A stretch of DNA of 38,344 bases from a virus, in the IMG/VR virus record IMGVR_UViG_3300010354_000224, positions 1 through 38,344 of that record; one strand, 5' to 3'. The translations under genes and the position numbers were made by a program. The notes below the pieces were generated by a model that saw nothing but the letters and a program-made list of their open reading frames with translations, was not told the origin of the DNA and made no database searches. This document shows, piece after piece, positions 8,275-14,843 of this stretch (within the stretch, counting starts at the first letter, position 1; every line of letters begins with the position of its first letter).

Positions 8275-8547
8275 CTACCACTTTACCTTATCAGCCCAGT
8301 AAGCAGCAGACATTTTGCCCTTGGCGATGTTCTTTGCATGACGTGCCTTGAAGGACTCGCGGCGCTTGCGGTAGGCGGCAGACTCGCCAGCTTTCTTCGG
8401 TGAACCGCTGACACCCTGCTGACCGAAACGGATCAGCTTCACCTTGCTGCCTTGTTTGGCTAACACGGCATGAGACTTCTTGGCGTTGGGCGTCCGCTTC
8501 GGCTTGTTGTACCCAGCGAAACGCTCACCCCTGTATTCGATAGCCAT
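8275..8547 (-). CDS. Small basic protein (DUF6321-like), 90 aa
   Basis: The start is ATG at 8547, overlapping the stop of the 78-aa gene by one base. Key segments are GYNKPKRTPNAKKSHAVL, KVKLIRFGQQG, and RRESFKARH. The KxVKLIRFG and R-K-S-F-x-ARH pattern resembles a family of small basic proteins in marine and freshwater phages that I recall as DUF6321. The usual cysteine after ARH is absent. The function of that family is unknown. It is part of the seven-gene basic cluster downstream of the capsid genes. Confidence 0.7.
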   Translation of the reverse strand: MAIEYRGERFAGYNKPKRTPNAKKSHAVLAKQGSKVKLIRFGQQGVSGSPKKAGESAAYRKRRESFKARHAKNIAKGKMSAAYWADKVKW

Positions 8548-8783
8548 TAGCGATACCTCTTGGTTTTCTCCGCAACCTTCTTGGGCTGCTTGACAAACTG
8601 CTTGCCAGCTTTATTCCCCTTGGCTTTGGCCTTGTTTGTTGCGGCTTTCTCTGCCGGGGAAAGGGCATTCCACGCGGCATCGGGCAGATAACGCTTCTTG
8701 CCCTTGGACGGCTTCCCATCCGAGGTGCGCCACTTCTGCGCTGTCCAGTTCTTCAGCGACTTCTGGGACTTGGCAAGGGCCAT
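8547..8783 (-). CDS. Small basic protein (DUF5872-like), 78 aa
   Basis: The protein contains SLKNWTAQKWRTSDGKPSKG, RYLPDAAWNALS, AATNKAKAKGNK and QFVKQPKKVAEKT. The K-W-x2-Q-K-W-R-T-x2-G-K start and YLP motif match small basic proteins of aquatic phages that I recall as DUF5872. The family role is not known. The start ATG at 8783 overlaps the previous stop by one base, and the stop overlaps the next start, so the cluster is translationally coupled. Confidence 0.7.
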   Translation of the reverse strand: MALAKSQKSLKNWTAQKWRTSDGKPSKGKKRYLPDAAWNALSPAEKAATNKAKAKGNKAGKQFVKQPKKVAEKTKRYR

Positions 8784-8971
8784 TACTTGTAGCCTCCGCC
8801 AGCCTTCTTGTATTCGCTGGCCAGCAGCTGAGCCTTACGGGCAGACCATTCACCGGGATCTCCGCCCTTGCTACCAGCCTTAATCTTGTTGAACAGGCGT
8901 TTGCGCATCTCGGGCTTCGTGTAGTTGCCAGCCTCGTTAACCCGAGACTTTGCCTTCTTCTTGGCTGCCAT
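8783..8971 (-). CDS. Small basic protein, 62 aa
   Basis: The protein starts MAAKKKAKSRVNEAGNYTKP and ends with ARKAQLLASEYKKAGGGYK. The central AGNYTKP.MRKRLFNKIKAG, then WSARKAQ, is a recurrent motif of small basic phage proteins often found beside the DUF5872-like one. It is helix-prone and strongly basic. It has one-base overlaps with both neighbours. The function is unknown. Confidence 0.68.
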   Translation of the reverse strand: MAAKKKAKSRVNEAGNYTKPEMRKRLFNKIKAGSKGGDPGEWSARKAQLLASEYKKAGGGYK

Positions 8972-9204
8972 TAATCCGCAGTCTTTTCTAGACGGGCCGA
9001 TCCGTCTATCTGTGTCGGCTGCCCACCCGTCTTGCGGATGCGCTTATATGCGTCCAGATCTCTGTCCAGACGGCGTTCCTTCAAGTTCATAACACCGACA
9101 TTGTGCCTTGTCGGCATGGCATTACCGGATACTGCCACATGGGAAATGCGGCAGGCAAAGCAGCCCTCAACATCAAGGTTCGGGTGTGTTTCTCGGTGCT
9201 TCAT
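8971..9204 (-). CDS. Small phage protein with CxxC motif, 77 aa
   Basis: The protein starts MKHRETHPNLDVEGCFACRI, giving a single C-x2-C, and then holds an amphipathic basic helix (NLKERRLDRDLDAYKRIRK). His residues near the N-terminus (H3, H7, H22) could complete a metal site, though that is speculative. It opens the series of small basic genes and follows the repeat protein by 7 nt. Similar proteins are frequent near head genes of actinophages, in my recollection, with unknown role. Confidence 0.68.
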   Translation of the reverse strand: MKHRETHPNLDVEGCFACRISHVAVSGNAMPTRHNVGVMNLKERRLDRDLDAYKRIRKTGGQPTQIDGSARLEKTAD

Positions 9205-9211
9205 GTATCCC

Positions 9212-9970
9212 CTAACTTACGTAGTCGCCGTAACCAGCGTCAACAAGATCCTGTCGTTCGTCTTCGGTAATCGGGTTATCGTGCCCGCCGTAGTAGGTGA
9301 TGGCAACAATAGACATGTCACGCTGCTCATTCTCCGTGAAGCTGCCGTCAGTCAGCTTGTAGACATTTCTGCCGCGGGCACCAGGCTCGAAGTAGCTGAA
9401 GAGTCGATGAGCAATACCCTGGCCCCTGATGTCGGCCCAGCGAACCAGGTTGTCTGTCGGGGGACGGAAGAACATGATCCGGTTGAATGTCCCGCCGGAC
9501 GCGCTGCCAGCTCCAGAACCCGTTGCAGTTCTGCTGTATACCTTGCGCCCGATACCCGTTTCTGTTCCAGAGCCAGAACCAGTTGACGAACGAAAAAGCT
9601 CTCGCCTAAACAGTGCCGTCGAGTCCCCAAGGCCATCGCCGGTTGCGGTTTTAACGGCTCCGAAGAATGAACTTATATTGGATGAGCCAATACCAGAACC
9701 GGTTGCCGCCCTAATGGCGATGAGCAAACCGGTAGCAGTGCTACCAGCTGTTGCGCTTCCACTACCAGTAGCTGTTCTTGGCAGAACTTCAAGGTAGTTT
9801 GCCGACTCGGTTCCAGTTCCAGAACCAGTTGCAGTTCTAAGTACGAGTCGTACCCCAATTGCTGTTTCGGAGCCAGTGCCCGAACCAGTTGCAGTGGCAA
9901 CTACGCCGCTCTTGTAGAACGGCGGGGTGTCAACAAACGCGAAAGTAAAGTCTAATAGTCCAGTAGCCAT
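9212..9970 (-). CDS. Repeat-containing virion protein, 252 aa
   Basis: Residues 20-175 contain seven repeats of about 20-24 residues. Each has a core like TATGSGTGSE followed by a short hydrophobic or basic strand ending in Arg or Lys (LVLR, LPR, AIR, AVK, LFR, YSR, FFR). This pattern predicts a regular beta structure or fibre. The last 80 residues form a separate domain with WADIRGQGIAHR, NVYKLTDGSF and YYGGHDNPIT, ending AGYGDYVS. I recall such C-terminal domains from actinophage head-region proteins. Position just after the 120-aa capsid-linked gene suggests a capsid-surface or head-completion protein. Confidence 0.72.
   Translation of the reverse strand: MATGLLDFTFAFVDTPPFYKSGVVATATGSGTGSETAIGVRLVLRTATGSGTGTESANYLEVLPRTATGSGSATAGSTATGLLIAIRAATGSGIGSSNISSFFGAVKTATGDGLGDSTALFRRELFRSSTGSGSGTETGIGRKVYSRTATGSGAGSASGGTFNRIMFFRPPTDNLVRWADIRGQGIAHRLFSYFEPGARGRNVYKLTDGSFTENEQRDMSIVAITYYGGHDNPITEDERQDLVDAGYGDYVS
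9480..9915 (-). repeat. Seven degenerate tandem repeats inside the 252-aa gene
   Basis: On the plus strand, units such as CCAGAACCGGTTGCAGTTCT-like blocks recur about every 60-70 nt, encoding the ATGSG[TS]G motif. Units vary in both DNA and protein, so this is an old expansion and not an assembly artefact. Boundaries are approximate. Confidence 0.7.
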
Positions 9971-9984
9971 GTGGCTACCTCACC

Positions 9985-10347
9985 TCAATCGAGGCTGAGG
10001 GTCAGCGAGGTGATCTGGAAAGTGTCTCCAGCCGTAACCGCAGCAGAAGAAGAAAGGGCGCCAGTCCACAAGCAATTACCCGAAGTGGATGCATCCCACA
10101 ATGACCAATGCGAATAGGTCTCCGTGGTGGAAACATTGGTCCACTCGGCGGTGCTGGAGGTAGCCATGCTGCCGCTCGATGCCGCACTCCAAGTAACAAC
10201 CTTGCGCGTAGCCTCAGTGGCCGCATTGCTGGTACCAGCTTCACCGGGATCGCCGGTGTGCAACTTGATGTAAGTGTTTGCAACAGAGAACGCCGTGTTC
10301 GACAAAGTTTCGAGCAGCTTGTTCTCGGCGTAGTTCGAAATCGACAT
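9985..10347 (-). CDS. Capsid-proximal structural protein, 120 aa
   Basis: The start is ATG at 10347 with GAGG about 7 nt upstream. It begins with a short helix (MSISNYAENKLLETL), then beta-rich sequence including YIKLHTGDPGEAGTSN, TAEWTNV, TETYSHWSLWDA and LWTGAL. The KLHTGDPGEAGT and ETYSHWSLWDA landmarks are common in a family of small phage structural proteins usually annotated loosely as tail-fibre or head proteins. It lies directly after the capsid gene and terminator. A capsid decoration role is possible. Confidence 0.75.
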   Translation of the reverse strand: MSISNYAENKLLETLSNTAFSVANTYIKLHTGDPGEAGTSNAATEATRKVVTWSAASSGSMATSSTAEWTNVSTTETYSHWSLWDASTSGNCLWTGALSSSAAVTAGDTFQITSLTLSLD

Positions 10348-10363
10348 GTTTACCTCGCGTCTG

Positions 10364-10369
10364 AATATA
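10364..10369 (-). promoter_or_regulatory. Possible extended -10 element after the capsid terminator
   Basis: On the minus strand CTGCTATATTC contains TGCTATATT, an extended -10 form, placed just after the capsid-gene terminator and 16 nt before the ATG of the 120-aa gene. No -35 box is visible. It would restart transcription of the head-completion and tail genes. Weak evidence. Confidence 0.3.
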
Positions 10370-10373
10370 GCAG

Positions 10374-10410
10374 AAAGGGGGCGGGCCGAGGGGAGAACGA
10401 CCCGCCCCCC
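10374..10410 (-). terminator. Rho-independent terminator after the major capsid gene
   Basis: The minus strand has a 9-bp perfect GC stem, GGGGGCGGG (pairing 10401-10409 with 10377-10385), a 15-nt loop, and then TTTCTGCT. It starts about 20 nt after the capsid stop codon. The T-tract is short, so termination may be partial, which would lower expression of downstream genes relative to capsid. Confidence 0.75.
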
Positions 10411-10430
10411 ACTTTCTTGCTACTCGTTAA

Positions 10431-11396
10431 TTACGAGTTTGCACCGATGCTCGACGAGCTCTCGATGCGACGCAGCGACGCCTCACGGAATCGTGCGTAA
10501 CCGCCGAGCCAGTACCAACCAACGGGCTGGAAGCGCTGCAGCGAGTCAACCACCGGTCCGCGGATAACGCGCGGGAACGGTCCGTTGCCATCGACAATCG
10601 AGTGCGCCTTGGCAAGCGCCTGACGGCCCATGATGTGCGTGCAGTACACGTCGATCGTGCCGGTCGAGCCAGCACCGTTCGACGCGTTCTCGAAGAGCTT
10701 TGCGCGCGGCGTCTCAATGAAACGCACGCCTTCGAATGCTCCGACTTCGCCGTTGTAGATGTTCGCCGGGTCGCTGTATACGTGCGGGTCACGCCACGAG
10801 GCCACGCCGGTCTCACGACGGAGATCGTACGAAACGTCGGGGTGGATGAAGCCCATGTACATGCCGTTGAACGACACTGCGTTGGCCTTGCGGAGGGCAG
10901 CGACGACCTTGCGAACGTCGTTGGCCTCGATGATGTCTTCGGCTTCGATGGCCGTGCGCGAGGTCTCGTCCGAGGAGCCGCCACCGCCGTAAACGACGTT
11001 GGTGCCACCGGCGAGCACGTCACGGATGATCGAGTCGATCGAGATACCTGCGTTGTAACCAACGACGTTGGCGGCAGCCGCATCCACGTCGAGGAACGAC
11101 GTGCCGCGGAGCTTGGCCGTGGTGTTGATTGCATTGCCGTATTCAGCCAAGGTCACTTCAACCTGGCTGTCCGACATCGCAACTGCGGTGACATCCGAGG
11201 TCTCCGTCAGGGTCGAGGTCGCCTCAGCAAGATCGTTGAAGATCGTGAACTTGACGCTTGAACCAGGCATTGCCTGGGCGACCGGCATAACGTCTGCCAC
11301 CGAGTCGAACAAGAGTTCGCTACGGAGCGCAAAGTACGCAATCCGATCAAATGCAACCTGGTCTGTGAGCAGGCTGCTCTGTTGTGTATATGACAT
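10431..11396 (-). CDS. Major capsid protein (HK97-fold type, probable), 321 aa
   Basis: The protein starts MSYTQQSSLLTDQVAFDRIA. It contains SVKFTIFNDLAEATSTLTE, an extended-loop region, and VTLAEYGNAINTTAKLRG, a pattern typical of HK97-fold capsid proteins of the P22/N4 gp56-like group. The length of 321 residues is right for that family. It follows a short coiled-coil scaffold gene and is bracketed by a stem-loop before it and a terminator after it, the usual setting for a highly expressed capsid gene. The residue FDSVADVMPVAQAMPG near the N-terminus resembles the N-arm to core transition. Fold assignment is from pattern and context. Confidence 0.82.
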   Translation of the reverse strand: MSYTQQSSLLTDQVAFDRIAYFALRSELLFDSVADVMPVAQAMPGSSVKFTIFNDLAEATSTLTETSDVTAVAMSDSQVEVTLAEYGNAINTTAKLRGTSFLDVDAAAANVVGYNAGISIDSIIRDVLAGGTNVVYGGGGSSDETSRTAIEAEDIIEANDVRKVVAALRKANAVSFNGMYMGFIHPDVSYDLRRETGVASWRDPHVYSDPANIYNGEVGAFEGVRFIETPRAKLFENASNGAGSTGTIDVYCTHIMGRQALAKAHSIVDGNGPFPRVIRGPVVDSLQRFQPVGWYWLGGYARFREASLRRIESSSSIGANS

Positions 11397-11414
11397 GACC
11401 TGTTATTTCTTTCC

Positions 11415-11439
11415 CCCGACAGGTGCGGGGACCTGCGGG
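11415..11439 (-). promoter_or_regulatory. Stem-loop between scaffold and capsid genes
   Basis: Directly after the scaffold stop codon, the minus strand folds as CCCG-CAGGT, loop CCCCGC, ACCTG-T-CGGG, a 9-bp stem with one bulge. There is no U-run after it, so it is more likely an mRNA-stabilising or processing hairpin that separates scaffold and capsid expression than a terminator. Confidence 0.5.
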
Positions 11440-11892
11440 CTAGATGGTTCTCTGTTGGTTGTACTGAGCCAGCAGGTGCAACACTTCGTCCTGGTTACGA
11501 GCCTGATTGATCTTGCTCACGAGATCCATGTCCTGGTTTGCGGATTCACCGGCATTGCCTGCGCGCTGCAGTCTGTCCCAGGCTCGCTTCTCGGAATCGT
11601 CCGCAACCTCTTTCTGGGTGGGCTTGAGAATCTGAGCCTCTTCAGCTGCTTGGCGAATGGCATCCGGTGAGATCTCACCGTCGTAGCCCTTGATGAAATA
11701 TTTGGCAGCCGGAGCATTGACATCAATGCCTGCCTCGGCAAAAGCCATCTTCTTCTTCAAGGTCTCAAACTCCGCTGCCTGCTGGCGAAGGAGCTTGTTT
11801 TCCTGCTCCATCTTCTTCAGGTGTGCGCGGACGGGATCCCTGTGTTGCTGATCGCTCGTCTCGTCGTCGAACTCTTCGATGACATCTGACAT
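11440..11892 (-). CDS. Scaffolding protein, 150 aa
   Basis: The protein is acidic, highly charged and helix-rich. It starts MSDVIEEFDDETSDQQ, followed by a coiled-coil segment (about 25-50: KKMEQENKLLRQQAAEFE). It ends with a helix (DLVSKINQARNQDEVLHLL) and a short polar tail. This composition, small size and position immediately before the capsid gene are characteristic of phage scaffolds. GGAG lies 7 nt before the ATG. It is the first gene behind the promoter at 11955-11981. Confidence 0.8.
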   Translation of the reverse strand: MSDVIEEFDDETSDQQHRDPVRAHLKKMEQENKLLRQQAAEFETLKKKMAFAEAGIDVNAPAAKYFIKGYDGEISPDAIRQAAEEAQILKPTQKEVADDSEKRAWDRLQRAGNAGESANQDMDLVSKINQARNQDEVLHLLAQYNQQRTI

Positions 11893-11954
11893 GGCTCACT
11901 CCGTTTCTTTCTGCCCACTTCTCAGAGGAGGCCCGAGAAGGCTGCGTTATGAAA

Positions 11955-11981
11955 ACTATAACACAAGGTTGCTTGTGTCAA
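11955..11981 (-). promoter_or_regulatory. Scaffold-capsid promoter with inverted repeat in the spacer
   Basis: The minus strand has a perfect -35 TTGACA (11981-11976), 15 nt, and -10 TATAGT (11960-11955), the latter as an extended form TGTTATAGT. The spacer contains a perfect 7-bp inverted repeat, ACACAAG and CTTGTGT (11978-11972 and 11967-11961) around 4 nt, which overlaps the -35 box. This looks like an operator. It would give a leader of about 55 nt before the scaffold ATG at 11892. The 15-nt spacing is short, so activator or operator control is likely. Confidence 0.7.
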
Positions 11982-11984
11982 GTG

Positions 11985-13076
11985 TTATTGGGCCATTCCT
12001 ATTCCGGTCTCTGCTGAGCCGGAGGTAGCCCCAGTTGTTGCCGCGAATCGACCACCACCCTTGAACTGGGCAAGACGTGTCTGCCTGGTGCGTTCAAGTT
12101 TCTGTTTGGCTTGCTCATCGAATCCGAATGCTGCGCCGACCTGCTCCTGCTGGGTGAAGGCGTCTTCGCCCATACCGGGGATACCTGCGTACAGTTCGCG
12201 TTGCTGGGCAATGATGCCGAACTGCTTCTGCGCTTCAGCAAGCGTGACGCCACGGGCAGCCAGGTCTTCCGCGGTCTGGGCGGTCAGCTTGAGGCCAGCC
12301 TGCTCCGATGCTCTGGCGGCCAGCTTGGCTGCCTCGGCGCGGCGCTTCAGCATCGTGACGCTTTCGCTGGGGTTCAGGAAATAGGCCACAAGGTCTTTGT
12401 CGTCGACCTGGTAGAGCTCCCGCATCTGGGTCTTGGTGGCAGCGTCTGCATTGACGACCTCGTTGTAGGCGTCGTTCACCCGGTCATACAGCTCCTGGGG
12501 GGACACCTCACCGGCAATCAGACCCTCGAAGATGTCCTGGCGGTTGAAGTAGTCGATCATCCCAGTGGTCCGCAGGATCTCGCGGTACGAACGCTCCAGG
12601 CCGATGTACTCCCTCGGGCTAAGACCAGGCAAACCGGCAGCCATGCGCTTGGCATTTGCAGCGAATCGCTTCTGGTATGCCTCGGTGTTGCGGATCTCCA
12701 ACATTACCGCAGATTCGTCGCCAGCAGCTCCAGTATATCCACGAGCCAAAAGATCGTTCAGCTTGTCTTCCATGTTCTCAAGCCCGAACTCAGACAAAAA
12801 AGCCTTGAGCCTGGAGTACGCGTTCTCGTTGTTGACGCCGACCGCGGTTGCGTTTTCTCCGTCGCCCTCTTCCCAGTTGTAGCCGTAAAGGGGGTCTCCG
12901 AAAGGTCGACCATACGGATCTGGTCCGCGATAGTCAGCGTCACCAAACTTAGGCTTTCTGGTCTGATCTTCGCTTTCCCGGGGAGGGTCAAATCCGGTAT
13001 CGGGCGTATCTAGCTGCGCCGTGCTTACATCAAGCATCCCCTGCTGTTCTGCGCGGGAGTAACTTACGTCAGACAT
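11985..13076 (-). CDS. Virion-associated protein of the ejection block, 363 aa
   Basis: I choose ATG at 13076 (MSDVSYSRAEQQG), which overlaps the previous stop by 8 nt; a TTG at 13097 would add seven residues. The N-terminal 80 residues are polar and Gly/Asp/Tyr-rich (DYRGPDPYGRPFGDPLYG). The rest is helical, Ala/Glu/Gln-rich, and the C-terminus ends in a Gly/Ala/Thr-rich tail (KGGGRFAATTGATSG). There is no known enzymatic motif. It is one of three similar-sized helical proteins following the 1707-aa giant, before the scaffold. A role as an internal or ejected virion protein is inferred from this position. Confidence 0.62.
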   Translation of the reverse strand: MSDVSYSRAEQQGMLDVSTAQLDTPDTGFDPPRESEDQTRKPKFGDADYRGPDPYGRPFGDPLYGYNWEEGDGENATAVGVNNENAYSRLKAFLSEFGLENMEDKLNDLLARGYTGAAGDESAVMLEIRNTEAYQKRFAANAKRMAAGLPGLSPREYIGLERSYREILRTTGMIDYFNRQDIFEGLIAGEVSPQELYDRVNDAYNEVVNADAATKTQMRELYQVDDKDLVAYFLNPSESVTMLKRRAEAAKLAARASEQAGLKLTAQTAEDLAARGVTLAEAQKQFGIIAQQRELYAGIPGMGEDAFTQQEQVGAAFGFDEQAKQKLERTRQTRLAQFKGGGRFAATTGATSGSAETGIGMAQ

Positions 13077-14019
13077 AGATACCAAAGTTCTTCTCAAGCA
13101 TAGAGATCATGCTGGCAGCCGCGTTCTTTGCCTCTGTGGTGTTTTGCCAGCCGTAAACGGGATCCTTGCGCAGCATGTAGCGCCACTCGTCTGGGCTCAT
13201 GCTCATGCCGGTGGCATTGCGCTGCAGCGCCTTTGAGTACTTGGGATCGTTGATGTTGACCTGCTTAACATCCAACCCGAGCGTATTTGCGGCAATCTGC
13301 TGGTAAGGCGCAAAAATATCGTCCATGCTGTAACCCTGATCGAGTTGCTGCGAGAGGTGTGGGTACAGAACTTTGGAGTAGTCGCGGGCCTGCTTCATCA
13401 AACCCTCTTCGGTGTACTTGACACCTGCATACTCTTTGCCAGTCAACGCTGATTCAATGCGCTTGTCCAGATTCGGCGGTGAGTAACCGTATGCCTGAAG
13501 GGCTTCTTTCAGGGCCGCAGCCATGTCTGTCTGCGCCAAAGCAGGGGCTCCCCCAGCGGTGGCTTGTCGCTCTCCGACAATCGAGTACGCGTAATACCTG
13601 GTCTGAAGCTCGCTGGCCTTGTTGCTCAGCGAATAGGTTGCGACCTTCAGCAGTTCGGTGTCGTCGAACTGCATCTCGCCAAAGACCTTACGCAGTTCAT
13701 CAATTTTGTCCGCAAGCTGAGCATCCTTAGACGCCTGCGGAAGAATCGCCCATTCTCTACGGGCTGGGTCAACCTTCGTGTAAAGGTTTGTGGCGCGAAC
13801 CTTACGCACCCACGCGGCCTGACCAGCTTGGCTGTCCAGATCGTATTGATCAGGGTTGTTCGCGTAGTCCAAAAGAAGGTCAACGAAGTCGTCACCCAAC
13901 TCTGCGCGCGCCTGTGCTTCGCCTTCCGCGCCGTCAACAACCTTGGCATACTCAGGGAACTGCTCAACGAAACGTGCGCGCCAGTCCTGCGGCTTCTTCT
14001 TCTTGTTGTTCTTAGCCAT
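13069..14019 (-). CDS. Virion-associated helical protein, 316 aa
   Basis: The start is ATG at 14019, overlapping the previous stop by one base (TAATG). It begins MAKNNKKKKPQDWRARFVEQ and is mainly helical: DDFVDLLLDYANNPDQYDL, ADKIDELRKVFGEM, LSQQLDQGYSMDDIFAPYQQ. The C-terminal segment SMSPDEWRYMLRKDPVYGW is typical of proteins found beside giant ejection proteins of aquatic phages, in my recollection. No catalytic residues stand out. Function inferred from neighbourhood. Confidence 0.62.
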   Translation of the reverse strand: MAKNNKKKKPQDWRARFVEQFPEYAKVVDGAEGEAQARAELGDDFVDLLLDYANNPDQYDLDSQAGQAAWVRKVRATNLYTKVDPARREWAILPQASKDAQLADKIDELRKVFGEMQFDDTELLKVATYSLSNKASELQTRYYAYSIVGERQATAGGAPALAQTDMAAALKEALQAYGYSPPNLDKRIESALTGKEYAGVKYTEEGLMKQARDYSKVLYPHLSQQLDQGYSMDDIFAPYQQIAANTLGLDVKQVNINDPKYSKALQRNATGMSMSPDEWRYMLRKDPVYGWQNTTEAKNAAASMISMLEKNFGIYV

Positions 14020-14843
14020 TATTCACCCAGTGCCTGAAACGCGAGTTCCATTGCCTTACCCAAACCGTACGACACACGACCAGCTGGATCTGCCTTCTGA
14101 GCAAAGTCTTTTGCGACTTCACCAGTTTGCGGGAGCTGCTGGTTGCTGGCGTATGCGCCACGTTCCCGATTGCGGATAAACGATGCAGCCTCAGCAATCT
14201 CTTTCTTGGTGGGCATTCTGCCAAGCTGCTGCAAGAAAAGCTCTCGGGTGTAGGCAATAACGTCCTCATCGGAGCTGACGCGGACACCGGCGCCGCCACC
14301 TGTCGATCCCAGTCGACCAAGAAGGGGGATGGCTGCCTGCCATGTGACGCGGTTCTTGTTGGCAAAGTCCAACAATCTGGCCCACGCCGTTTCGTCAGCG
14401 TCGCTCCAACCGAGTCCCTCCTGAAGAGCGTCGCTAATCTCTCCGTTGCCGTAAAAACCTACGCGCTTCAGCTCTTGTGAGATTGCAATCTTCTGATCTA
14501 ACCCGAGCTTTCCACTCTGAAGGATGTTGGAAACAGCGAACGGATCATCCAGGTTGTATTCGCGGGAGGCAACAAAACCGTCCTCGTCGAGCAGGTATCT
14601 GCCCGTAATGAACTGTTGTGCGCGCTTAGGGCCAATGGCTTTGCCGTAGATGATGGCATCTCCACCAACCTCAGCACCAAAATTGGTCAGACCAGCCCTA
14701 AGGTCTGCCAATTCGGCTTCGCTCAAATAGGCGGCAAAGCCCTTCCACGGAAGTGGCGGTAAATCAACCGAGCCCAGCCCAATGCCCGGAATGGGTGCCG
14801 GACTGGATGGTTGTCCCTGATTCTGGTTTTCGCCTTCTGCCAC
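14019..14843 (-). CDS. Virion-associated protein, 274 aa
   Basis: I prefer GTG at 14843, which overlaps the stop of the giant gene (TAGTG) and has AGGAAG 9-12 nt upstream. A TTG at 14879 would add 12 residues. The N-terminus is Gln/Pro-rich (ENQNQGQPSSPAPIPG). The body contains LSEAELADLRAGLTNF, the middle SDADETAWARLLDFANKN, and a C-terminal segment TRELFLQQLGRMPTKKEIAE that looks like a helical protein-protein module. It ends GLGKAMELAFQALGE. It is coupled to the 1707-aa gene, suggesting the two act together. Confidence 0.62.
   Translation of the reverse strand: MAEGENQNQGQPSSPAPIPGIGLGSVDLPPLPWKGFAAYLSEAELADLRAGLTNFGAEVGGDAIIYGKAIGPKRAQQFITGRYLLDEDGFVASREYNLDDPFAVSNILQSGKLGLDQKIAISQELKRVGFYGNGEISDALQEGLGWSDADETAWARLLDFANKNRVTWQAAIPLLGRLGSTGGGAGVRVSSDEDVIAYTRELFLQQLGRMPTKKEIAEAASFIRNRERGAYASNQQLPQTGEVAKDFAQKADPAGRVSYGLGKAMELAFQALGE

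Noticed and set aside
9480-9915. Repeats taken for a CRISPR array
   Set aside because: The repeats are degenerate, in frame with a long gene and without unique spacers.
10602-11261. 219-aa plus-strand ORF opposite the capsid gene
   Set aside because: The capsid frame has clear protein character, a scaffold partner and a terminator; the opposite frame is Arg/Val-rich with no start signals.
12111-13013. 300-aa plus-strand ORF opposite the 363-aa virion gene
   Set aside because: No ribosome binding site or domain; opposite to the coupled minus-strand gene series.
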